Shown here: piece by piece, positions 1-5,232 of the stretch
How positions within the stretch are numbered: position 1 is the first letter of the stretch
How the letters are laid out: the number at the start of each line of letters is the position of its first letter
Source: Desulfobacterales bacterium
Lineage (GTDB): Bacteria; Desulfobacterota; Desulfobulbia; Desulfobulbales; Desulfocapsaceae
Reading direction: 5' to 3'
NCBI GenBank assembly: GCA_013042695.1
Contig: JABDPQ010000567.1
Coordinates: 1 to 10,655, forward strand
DNA: 10,655 nucleotides
The notes under the pieces: generated by a model
Database searches by the model: none
Told to the model about the DNA's origin: nothing
What the model saw: the letters and a program-made list of their open reading frames with translations, nothing else
Program-made: the position numbers and the translations under genes

Positions 1-1
1 G

Positions 2-127
2 GGATTCAATGGCCGGGTTACCATCGATCGATTGGCGCATGGTGTCGGAGCAGGAAAATTCTACGACATGGGTGTCGTCGGTAAAGAGGTCGACGTTTTT
101 GTAAGCCTTGAATTACTGAGCAATTGA
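2..127 (+). CDS. C-terminal tail of an unidentified protein, cut by the left edge
   Basis: Frame 2 is open from the first base to a TGA at 125-127 and gives 41 residues. They include the stretches NGRVTIDRLAHGVGAGKFYD and MGVVGKEVDVFVSLELLSN. The Gly/Val-rich, evenly mixed composition looks like real protein, and the other forward frame I checked (frame 1) closes earlier, at a TAA at 82-84. I do not recognise the family and assign no function. Its stop lies 197 bp before the next gene on the same strand, and that gene has its own candidate promoter, so the two are probably not one operon. It could also be chance open frame, since only a fragment is visible. Confidence 0.45.
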   Translation, partial: GFNGRVTIDRLAHGVGAGKFYDMGVVGKEVDVFVSLELLSN

Positions 128-193
128 CGGGCACTAGCGATGCGGGATGATCGATCAGAACGATCAACTGCTATCTACGGTTTTGCATATTTC

Positions 194-211
194 ACTGAAA
201 CTTTCTTCAGT
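194..211 (+). terminator. Weak hairpin after the partial upstream gene
   Basis: ACTGAA (194-199) and TTCAGT (206-211) form a 6-bp stem with a 6-nt loop, followed by only two more T before AACC. It lies 67 nt past the stop at 127 and ahead of the candidate promoter at 268-295, where a terminator would make sense. The stem is AU-rich and the T-tract is very short, so it may be chance. Confidence 0.22.
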
Positions 212-250
212 TTAACCTTGATTATACCAGAGAGTAATTTGTAAAAGTAG

Positions 251-263
251 TTTGATATTCAAA
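251..263. promoter_or_regulatory. TTTGA-N3-TCAAA palindrome, candidate operator
   Basis: TTTGATATTCAAA is a perfect 5-3-5 inverted repeat that ends 4 bp before the proposed -35 box at 268. MarR-family proteins are winged-helix dimers that bind short palindromes next to or over promoters, and many regulate their own operon. The MarR gene at 1087-1500 is in the unit this site precedes, so autoregulation is a reasonable inference. The half-site resembles that of the palindrome at 2151-2164 (TTGATA). No binding evidence is available from sequence alone. Confidence 0.35.
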
Positions 264-267
264 ATAC

Positions 268-295
268 TTGACCTTCGATATTGTTTTGGTAATAT
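268..295 (+). promoter_or_regulatory. Candidate sigma70-type promoter of the permease-MarR-cytochrome unit
   Basis: TTGACC at 268-273 matches the -35 consensus at five of six positions. A 16-bp spacer leads to TAATAT at 290-295, a four-of-six match to the -10 box. Transcription would begin around 302, leaving a leader of about 22 nt that contains the GGAGG ribosome site at 312-316, 8 nt before the ATG at 325. The spacing is reasonable but the call rests on motif matching only. Confidence 0.45.
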
Positions 296-324
296 CCATA
301 AAATCTTATTCGGAGGCAGTTTAA

Positions 325-1065
325 ATGGAAGTTGAAACACTTTTAGCAGCGGCAATACAATCGAGCTTCATGCTCGGTCTTATCCATGGAGTCAATCCTT
401 GCGGTCATTCCTGGCTGGTTTTGGCTCCTTTTGTATCGGCCGAGAAGAGCGGTCAGAAAGTAACCATTTTAACAATTGCATTTTTAGCAGGCACTGCACT
501 GGCCTGTCTTGTCCTTGGCGCGAGCCTTGGCGCTGTATCGATGCTTATTCCTTCGTCAGCAGGAATCTGGGTTGAGGGAGGCACCTCACTGATTCTGTTG
601 GTAATTGGTCTCCTCCTACTCTACAACCCACACATTCTGCATTCCCATGATCACGACCACCACCATGATCACCATCACTCTGAAGTAACCTGCTGTGGAC
701 ATTCAGATCAAAAACAGAAAGAAGGGTTGGGAGAAAGGTTTAAAACTGTATTGAAAAATCAGAAATCAATGCCGATAATGCTTTTTGGTATCGGATTTGT
801 GAACATGATTGTTCCCTGCCCGACGGCTGCAGTAATGTATGGCTATGCGCTCAATTCAGGCAGTACCTCAAATGCCACTCTGGTGTTTGGCGTTTATGCA
901 ATATCGACGGCAATTGCCGTGGGGGCAGTAATCTATCTGCTATTTAAAGCTACCAGTTTGGCAAATTCATTACAAAAAGACTGGGTAGAACCACTTGTGA
1001 TGAGACTTGCCGGTCTGGTGATAGTCGTATTCTCTGGATATGGCTTATATACATTGATGAGTTGA
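325..1065 (+). CDS. Six-helix membrane permease with a His-rich loop (UreH/NicO/DsbD-like superfamily)
   Basis: A 246-residue integral membrane protein with about six hydrophobic segments (roughly 5-36, 46-75, 81-100, 149-176, 183-208 and 226-245). Each half carries a Pro-Cys motif near a helix: HGVNPCGHSW (Cys26) and NMIVPCPTAA (Cys165). This pseudo-symmetry is typical of the LysE/DsbD-like transporter group that includes CcdA, UreH-like, TauE/SafE-like and NicO proteins. Between helices 3 and 4 lies a hydrophilic loop with ten His in residues 103-118, then Cys-Cys at 123-124. Such a loop suggests binding of Ni, Co, Zn or Cu, so metal transport or homeostasis is the leading guess; thiol or electron transfer through the Cys pair is the alternative. 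The start is backed by GGAGG 8 nt upstream. It is 21 bp from the MarR gene and so likely cotranscribed with it. The substrate is unknown. Confidence 0.8.
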   Translation: MEVETLLAAAIQSSFMLGLIHGVNPCGHSWLVLAPFVSAEKSGQKVTILTIAFLAGTALACLVLGASLGAVSMLIPSSAGIWVEGGTSLILLVIGLLLLYNPHILHSHDHDHHHDHHHSEVTCCGHSDQKQKEGLGERFKTVLKNQKSMPIMLFGIGFVNMIVPCPTAAVMYGYALNSGSTSNATLVFGVYAISTAIAVGAVIYLLFKATSLANSLQKDWVEPLVMRLAGLVIVVFSGYGLYTLMS

Positions 1066-1086
1066 ATAGCTGAGGGCTGGAGAATT

Positions 1087-1500
1087 ATGAGTGTTTCTGA
1101 TTTATCACATAAATTCATGGAGTTTTACGACAAATTATCATCCTGGGAACATTCTGTCGTTAAAGAGAGCGGTCTCTCACCGGCTCAAATGCATACCATT
1201 GAGGTCATTGGTCATCATCAAAATCTGATGATGAGAGAATTAGCGGATCGGCTTGGGATCACCACGGGCACTTTGACCGTTGCCGTGGACAGGCTTGAAA
1301 AGCTCGGCATGGTAATGCGTAAACCTCATGAACATGATCGAAGAGCCTGGCTCGTTGTGCTAACCAAGCAAGGAAAGAAAATGTATGAACAACACAACAA
1401 GTACCACGAAGAATTTACCCAGGAAATTTCACATGATTTGACTAATAAAGAAATCAAAACGCTTTTCCAACTAATGGACCGTATTCTACAGCGAATGTAG
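1087..1500 (+). CDS. MarR-family winged-helix transcriptional regulator
   Basis: A protein of 137 residues, the usual MarR length. The helix-turn-helix spans about residues 48-72 (MMRELADRLGITTGTLTVAV), followed by the wing with the hallmark Asp-Arg-Arg at 84-86 inside HEHDRRAWLVVLTKQGKK. The N- and C-terminal helices (about 1-30 and 105-137) would form the dimer interface. MarR proteins usually repress nearby genes and release DNA on binding a small ligand or on Cys oxidation. This protein has no Cys, so a thiol switch is unlikely. GGAG sits 4 nt before the ATG. It lies between the permease and the cytochrome in one tight unit and probably controls both; the palindrome at 251-263 is a candidate site. 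The effector is unknown. Confidence 0.93.
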   Translation: MSVSDLSHKFMEFYDKLSSWEHSVVKESGLSPAQMHTIEVIGHHQNLMMRELADRLGITTGTLTVAVDRLEKLGMVMRKPHEHDRRAWLVVLTKQGKKMYEQHNKYHEEFTQEISHDLTNKEIKTLFQLMDRILQRM

Positions 1501-1518
1501 CAATAAAAGGCAGTTAAC

Positions 1519-1893
1519 ATGAAGGCACACATTTCATCACGAGGCTCCTACATTATATTTTTCGTTACATTGGTAATAGTTTGTTTATCAGTGAATGCAG
1601 TTGTAGCGCACGACTGGATGGCGCCCAAAAAGGAAGCCAAAAGAATCAATCCAATTAAATTGGACCAATTATCAATAAATCGTGGCAAAAGTGTTTACTT
1701 CAATGATTGTACCATGTGCCATGGTGTAAACCTTGAAGGTATGAAATCAGAAGAAACTGGACTAGAAATGGATACACCGAATCTAAAACAGCGGCTGACT
1801 ACACATACTGATGGAGATTTTTTCTGGAAAATACAGAACGGCAGAAAACAAACCTGGGATGTCATCAATTACATAAGAAGCGAATCTAAGTGA
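1519..1893 (+). CDS. Small secreted single-haem cytochrome c lacking the usual Met-ligand loop
   Basis: A 124-residue protein with a Sec signal: Lys/Arg near the N-terminus, a hydrophobic core at about 11-29 and probable cleavage after VVA (28-30). The mature start HDWMAPKKEA is common in small periplasmic cytochromes c. The haem site is CTMCH at 64-68. The C-terminal helix TWDVINYIR (112-120) is the normal closing helix of a class I cytochrome c. Normally about 12-15 residues with a Gly-x-Met-Pro ligand motif lie between the IQNGR segment and that helix. Here IQNGR (105-109) is followed directly by KQTWDV, so the loop is missing in frame. The haem may be five-coordinate, or use a Met earlier in the chain (75 or 84). 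The gene starts 18 bp after the MarR stop with a weak AAGG ribosome site. Electron transfer linked to the permease is possible but unproven. Confidence 0.85.
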   Translation: MKAHISSRGSYIIFFVTLVIVCLSVNAVVAHDWMAPKKEAKRINPIKLDQLSINRGKSVYFNDCTMCHGVNLEGMKSEETGLEMDTPNLKQRLTTHTDGDFFWKIQNGRKQTWDVINYIRSESK

Positions 1894-1900
1894 TAATTTT

Positions 1901-1923
1901 AGCACCGCTCACTGCGTTGTGCT
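1901..1923 (+). terminator. Hairpin 8 nt after the cytochrome stop, no T-tract
   Basis: AGCAC (1901-1905) pairs with GTGCT (1919-1923), and inside this CGC (1906-1908) pairs with GCG (1914-1916), giving an 8-bp stem with a 2-nt bulge and a 5-nt loop. It is GC-richer than its surroundings and sits right after the last gene of the unit. There is no following T run, so a Rho-independent terminator is doubtful. It could instead protect the 3' end of the transcript. Confidence 0.3.
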
Positions 1924-2150
1924 CGGACTCACTGAAGCTCGCCGGTAAATTTCATTTTAATATTATCACTTCAAAGATTCTTGTTTCTCATAAATTAACT
2001 AACTGAAGGTGCTTCCTGTATCTCTTCAAAATCGCCTAACTATTTGAAAACTATGCATACAGGGTATGAAAAGCCTGACCTTCACAGGAAGAACGTAATT
2101 TTAAAAACTGATCGTTGAGTTTAATATTGCCGGAGCGAAGATAATCCACC

Positions 2151-2164
2151 TTGATACGTATCAA
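2151..2164. promoter_or_regulatory. Perfect 14-bp palindrome TTGATACGTATCAA, candidate operator
   Basis: TTGATAC at 2151-2157 is exactly the reverse complement of GTATCAA at 2158-2164. Uninterrupted 14-bp symmetry fits the binding site of a dimeric repressor. It lies in a long noncoding stretch 277 bp before the hydrolase gene and 20 bp before a TTGACA hexamer. Its TTGATA half-site resembles the site at 251-263, so the MarR protein in this window is one candidate binder. The target gene is uncertain. Confidence 0.4.
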
Positions 2165-2384
2165 ATTGTACACCTCAGAATGATTGACAATCTTTGATCG
2201 GAATACACTCAAGAAGTAATTTATGTTTTATCTATTATTGAACAACTTTCATTATCAGTGTAATTTTTTCTTGGAAAGATGGAGACGATTGGTCTTTAGT
2301 CAGCAAGTACATTTAAAGTCGATATTCTAACCTTTAGCTAATAAAATGTATTAATAAGTTTGTTAATTTATGTAGGAGTTAATA

Positions 2385-2408
2385 ATGTTCAATCGAGAAA
2401 CTTTTTAA
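2385..2408 (+). other. Possible seven-codon leader ORF upstream of the hydrolase
   Basis: ATG at 2385 begins MFNRETF followed by TAA at 2406-2408. AGGAG at 2374-2378 sits 6 nt before this ATG, a better ribosome site than the one used by the hydrolase (GAGG, 6 nt before the ATG at 2442). The stop is 33 bp before the hydrolase start. It could be a translated leader that affects expression, the stub of a decayed gene start, or chance in AT-rich DNA. Confidence 0.22.
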
Positions 2409-2441
2409 TAATGAAATGCCTTTTTCCCTTATGAGGTTACC

Positions 2442-3269
2442 ATGCCTTTTATTAATTCTGATGGAATTGGTATATATTACGAAGATATAGGTTCAGGTGT
2501 TCCGGTCCTGTTTGCCCACGAGTTTGGTGGTGACCTGAAGAGCTGGACACCTCAACTTCGCCATATTTCCAGATATTTTCGCTGTATAGCTTTTAATGCC
2601 CGGGGCTATCCACCCTCTGATGTACCATCCAGTCAAGCCGCTTATAGCCAGAAGATTGCCGGTGACGATATGGCTCGTTTAATGGCTGCTCTTGATATCA
2701 GCGATGCTCATATCGTGGGCCTATCAATGGGCAGTGTTACAGCCCTAGACTTTGCGTTGCGTTATGAGTCTCTTACGCGATCGATTACTTTATGTGGCTG
2801 CGGCTATGGCTCAAATGCAACAGGACGCGCCGAGTGGTTGCAGAGTAATGCTGAAATGGCCGATACAATCGCATCCGACCTCAAAGCCGTGGCAGTAAAT
2901 TATGCAAACGGCCCTACGCGTCTGTCATTCAAACGCAAAGACCCGATCGGTTGGCAACTCTTTCTAGATGCTCTACTTGAGTTGGATCCTCTCGGCGCTT
3001 CCATGACACTACGTGGTATTCAGGCTAAACGTCCATCTCTTTACAAACTCGAGGACAAGATAAGAAAAATTCTTATGCCGGTTATGATAGTGGTTGGTGA
3101 CGAAGATGAACCGGCATTGGAACCTAGCCTTTTTCTCAAACAGACGATACCTAACGCGGCACTTTGGGTCTTTCCTCGCACGGGACATGCTGTAAATAAT
3201 GAAGAAGCGGATCTGTTCAATCGTGCTCTATTAGATTTTCTGATAGGCGTGGACAAAGGACGCTGGTGA
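2442..3269 (+). CDS. Alpha/beta-fold hydrolase of unknown substrate
   Basis: A 275-residue cytoplasmic protein with no signal peptide, at the usual length for this fold. The nucleophile elbow is GLSMGS, with Ser95. The acid is Asp220 or Asp222 in VVGDEDEP, and the base is His249 in TGHAVNNEE. HEFGG at 26-30 fills the oxyanion-hole position that is often His-Gly. RGYPPSD (54-60) matches the conserved Arg-Gly-x-Gly-x-Ser region with one Gly changed to Pro. Residues 120-210 form the cap domain that sets specificity. The family includes esterases, lactonases, C-C hydrolases and haloperoxidase-like enzymes; I cannot choose among them. GAGG lies 6 nt before the ATG. The gene stands alone, faces the converging ureide operon, and has a long upstream region with a palindrome that may control it. 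Confidence 0.85.
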   Translation: MPFINSDGIGIYYEDIGSGVPVLFAHEFGGDLKSWTPQLRHISRYFRCIAFNARGYPPSDVPSSQAAYSQKIAGDDMARLMAALDISDAHIVGLSMGSVTALDFALRYESLTRSITLCGCGYGSNATGRAEWLQSNAEMADTIASDLKAVAVNYANGPTRLSFKRKDPIGWQLFLDALLELDPLGASMTLRGIQAKRPSLYKLEDKIRKILMPVMIVVGDEDEPALEPSLFLKQTIPNAALWVFPRTGHAVNNEEADLFNRALLDFLIGVDKGRW

Positions 3270-3680
3270 TGAAGAAACGAAACAGTGATTTGAAATAGAA
3301 CTCGGGAAAGAGTGTGACCGCAGAGGATGAGCAAAAACAAGAATTTAATATCAAACACTTAGAGGCGTATTCTCGGTTTCTGAGCTAAGGTTAACACATA
3401 AATATGTAGAGCAAAAGCTCATAGATTGGTCATTAATTTTCAAAAATTCTTGGATATTTGTTTCCAAGATTATTTATATCGGCATGACAGGAACAGTCCT
3501 AACTACTTTTTTTTCTGAAATTATTGATATTTACAAAGGGTATCTTCCCTAACTCACGCATTGCAATAGAATCGTATACAATCAAACTAGAGACGATTTG
3601 TCGACTGAACAATAAATCTGAGCGGAAGAAGCACCTCCTGTCACTCTAATATCAGGATATTTGACCATCACTGGGTTTCA
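3270..3680. other. 411-bp convergent intergenic region
   Basis: This lies between the 3' ends of the hydrolase (+) and the transporter (-), where only terminators are expected. No gene was found. The best hairpin is at 3448-3469. A very short hairpin AGGA-ACAG-TCCT (3489-3500) is followed 6 nt later by eight T (3507-3514) and could weakly stop rightward transcription. The region is AT-rich. Confidence 0.6.
3448..3469 (-). terminator. Candidate terminator for the ureide/transporter operon
   Basis: TCTTGGA (3448-3454) and TCCAAGA (3463-3469) form a perfect 7-bp stem with an 8-nt loop. Read on the minus strand, the stem is followed by ATTTTTG, a short U-tract. It is about 210 bp beyond the transporter stop, in the convergent gap. 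The stem has only three G-C pairs and is therefore weak. The plus-strand side is also T-rich, so it might act in both directions. Confidence 0.35.
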
Positions 3681-4631
3681 TTATTGTTGCAAAAGAGCAC
3701 GTTTCCTAAAGAATTCAGCAACGAATGTACCAACGGTCATCTGAATGAGTTGGCAGATGATCGCCGGAATAAATGCCATGGGGTAGTCATGGGCAAAGTA
3801 CCCTGCCCAGACTATATAGGTAACGGTCAGAGTTTTCTGGGATGTGTGTATAGTGAAAGCGGTTATTGATGGTCTCTCTAGTTTTAGTAGATTTGCAATA
3901 CCGTAGTTGATAAAAAGCATGAAGAAATGGAGGAAGGTCATGAAGACAATAATGCTGATCATGGCTGTACCTGCCTGATTAAGATTATCAGCTGAGCTGC
4001 TGACTGCTCTGAAAATAATCAGAATGATTATGCAGGATTGAAATACCGAAAGGGGACTGTTAATCCGTTGAATTACACTTTTTATGAAAGGCCTGACGAT
4101 CTGACCTAGGATTATCGGCACAAGAACTTTTAAGATAAGGCCGCCGACCATTTTAAGGACTGGTAGTTCAATCTTACCTCCGATACTCAACAGTATATTG
4201 AGCATCAACGGAATGGTAAAAATAGCCAGAAAGCTGGTCAGTATACAGATGCAAAGGGAAAGTGGTACGTTCCCGCGGGCTATTGCAGTCATGATGGTAC
4301 CGGATGATACCGTCACAGGACCTACCCCGATAATACAGACACCAATAACAAACTCATAAGGCAGAACCGGCAGTGCCATGAGCCAGGCGAGCAGTGGATA
4401 CAGAATGAGGGAGGAACAGGCCGCTGCGACAGGAGCTCTAAACTCCTGTACCTGTCTGAATATACTGCGAGTTTCGAGATAGAGGCCAGTGATGAAAAAG
4501 GCCAAAAATATCCCGACACTGAAGAATCCGTATTTATTGAGCGTATCACCCCACTCCGGGAAAAAATAGGCTAGTACAGAGGCCCCGGCTATCCCTATAA
4601 GAAACCATTGTTTTAGCAAAAAATGACCCAC
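3681..4631 (-). CDS. Bile acid:sodium symporter-like (SBF-like) transporter
   Basis: A 316-residue membrane protein with nine or ten hydrophobic segments, of normal length for this family. The first segment, FLIGIAGASVLAYFFPEWG (10-28), is characteristic of the SBF-like/YfeH branch. The first core motif, GPVTVSSGTIMTAIARGN (104-121), and the second, HTSQKTLTV (262-270), match the paired crossover regions that bind Na+ and substrate in this fold. BASS proteins carry organic anions such as bile acids, pyruvate or keto acids. The start is a GTG at 4631 with GGAG 7 nt upstream. It is 127 bp after allA on the same strand, so it is probably the last gene of the operon or has its own weak promoter. 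Import of a ureide or export of oxamate/glycolate-type acids is inferred from position only. Confidence 0.85.
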   Translation of the reverse strand: MGHFLLKQWFLIGIAGASVLAYFFPEWGDTLNKYGFFSVGIFLAFFITGLYLETRSIFRQVQEFRAPVAAACSSLILYPLLAWLMALPVLPYEFVIGVCIIGVGPVTVSSGTIMTAIARGNVPLSLCICILTSFLAIFTIPLMLNILLSIGGKIELPVLKMVGGLILKVLVPIILGQIVRPFIKSVIQRINSPLSVFQSCIIILIIFRAVSSSADNLNQAGTAMISIIVFMTFLHFFMLFINYGIANLLKLERPSITAFTIHTSQKTLTVTYIVWAGYFAHDYPMAFIPAIICQLIQMTVGTFVAEFFRKRALLQQ

Positions 4632-4724
4632 TAATACGCTCCGATAATAATGTCATATCTGACCAAGACCATTCTTACAGGATGTTGAGCGGTCATGCAA
4701 AGAATAGTAAAACGTGGTCAGCGG

Positions 4725-4738
4725 AAGCCCTCAGGCTT
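4725..4738. other. Short inverted repeat between allA and the transporter
   Basis: AAGCC (4725-4729) and GGCTT (4734-4738) form a 5-bp stem with a 4-nt loop in the 127-bp gap. No T-tract follows on either strand, so it is not a convincing terminator. It could mark processing of the message or be chance. Confidence 0.2.
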
Positions 4739-4758
4739 ACTATGGTATCCCTTTATTG

Positions 4759-5232
4759 CTATTGTTCAACCACAAGAGGCGTATCCAGTGTCAACAATTC
4801 CGTGTCGGTAGCCGTATTGTTATCCCAACGCAACATGACAAATGATCCCGACTCGTGCAGGACCATCCGTGGAGCATGCCAGATATTAGCGTTATAATTT
4901 ACCGATTGTCCCCCCGTTGCTTCAAAAGCAAGGCACCTGGCAAGATCAGGTGAACCGTCATCGTATGACGGGCATACCAGCACCAGGTGGCGGGTCCCGT
5001 TGAGTGGGACGAAAATCTGGTGAGAAAATGGGTGTCGCTCCAGTTCCTTCACTTGAACGGGATAATGAACCGGTTCCAGGCTCATATAAGTAATGTTTGC
5101 CTTTGCATCTGGCCTCAGATTATCAACCTGTGCTGCCCAGGCCTCTCGCTCAGGCACATGACCATTACCCATCAAAACCTGGCCATATGGAGCAAATGCT
5201 TCGGGAGTAAGACGTTCCAATTGTAATTTCAT
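4759..5232 (-). CDS. allA: Ureidoglycolate lyase (AllA family)
   Basis: This family splits (S)-ureidoglycolate into glyoxylate and urea in the cytoplasm, the last carbon-freeing step of allantoin breakdown. The protein has 157 residues; the E. coli enzyme is about 160. Visible family motifs are ELERHPFSHQIFVPLNG (63-79), which fits the conserved Glu-Arg-His-Pro and Phe-x-Pro strand of the bicupin-like fold, and VNYNANIWHAP (111-121), the Asn-Tyr and Trp-His-x-Pro signature. Its ATG overlaps the amidase stop by 4 bp (ATGA, 5229-5232), with AGGAG about 7 nt upstream inside the amidase gene, so translation is likely coupled. Here the lyase would also supply the glyoxylate needed by the aminotransferase two genes upstream. 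The family call is firm; the exact substrate is inferred from family and neighbours. Confidence 0.9.
   Translation of the reverse strand: MKLQLERLTPEAFAPYGQVLMGNGHVPEREAWAAQVDNLRPDAKANITYMSLEPVHYPVQVKELERHPFSHQIFVPLNGTRHLVLVCPSYDDGSPDLARCLAFEATGGQSVNYNANIWHAPRMVLHESGSFVMLRWDNNTATDTELLTLDTPLVVEQ

Larger units (their letters stand above)
1894..2441. other. 548-bp AT-rich intergenic region without a convincing gene
   Basis: No open frame of useful length or recognisable protein was found on either strand. It holds a hairpin just after the cytochrome (1901-1923), a perfect 14-bp palindrome (2151-2164), several modest inverted repeats between 2012 and 2091, and a seven-codon ORF with a good ribosome site (2385-2408). 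I could not place a convincing promoter for the hydrolase: TTGACA at 2184-2189 has no good -10 box at 16-18 bp. An untranslated regulatory RNA is possible but not supported. Confidence 0.6.

Noticed and set aside
2012..2091. Inverted repeats CTTCCTGT (2012-2019)/ACAGGAAG (2084-2091) and CCTGTAT (2015-2021)/ATACAGG (2057-2063), mutually exclusive pairings like a riboswitch.
   Set aside because: Matches of 7-8 bp are expected about once by chance in a gap this size, and no known aptamer, terminator or adjacent start codon accompanies them.
2184..2212. TTGACA as a -35 box for the hydrolase.
   Set aside because: No acceptable -10 hexamer at 16-18 bp; the nearest resemblance, TACACT, is at 14 bp spacing.
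3489..3514. AGGA-ACAG-TCCT hairpin with an eight-T tract as terminator of the hydrolase gene.
   Set aside because: The stem is only 4 bp and is separated from the T-tract by 6 nt, so it would be very unstable; mentioned only under the intergenic entry.
2007..3636. AGGTGCTTC (2007-2015) and its reverse complement GAAGCACCT (3628-3636) on either side of the hydrolase, suggesting a mobile segment.
   Set aside because: Several 9-bp inverted matches are expected by chance over this distance; there is no transposase, longer repeat or target duplication.
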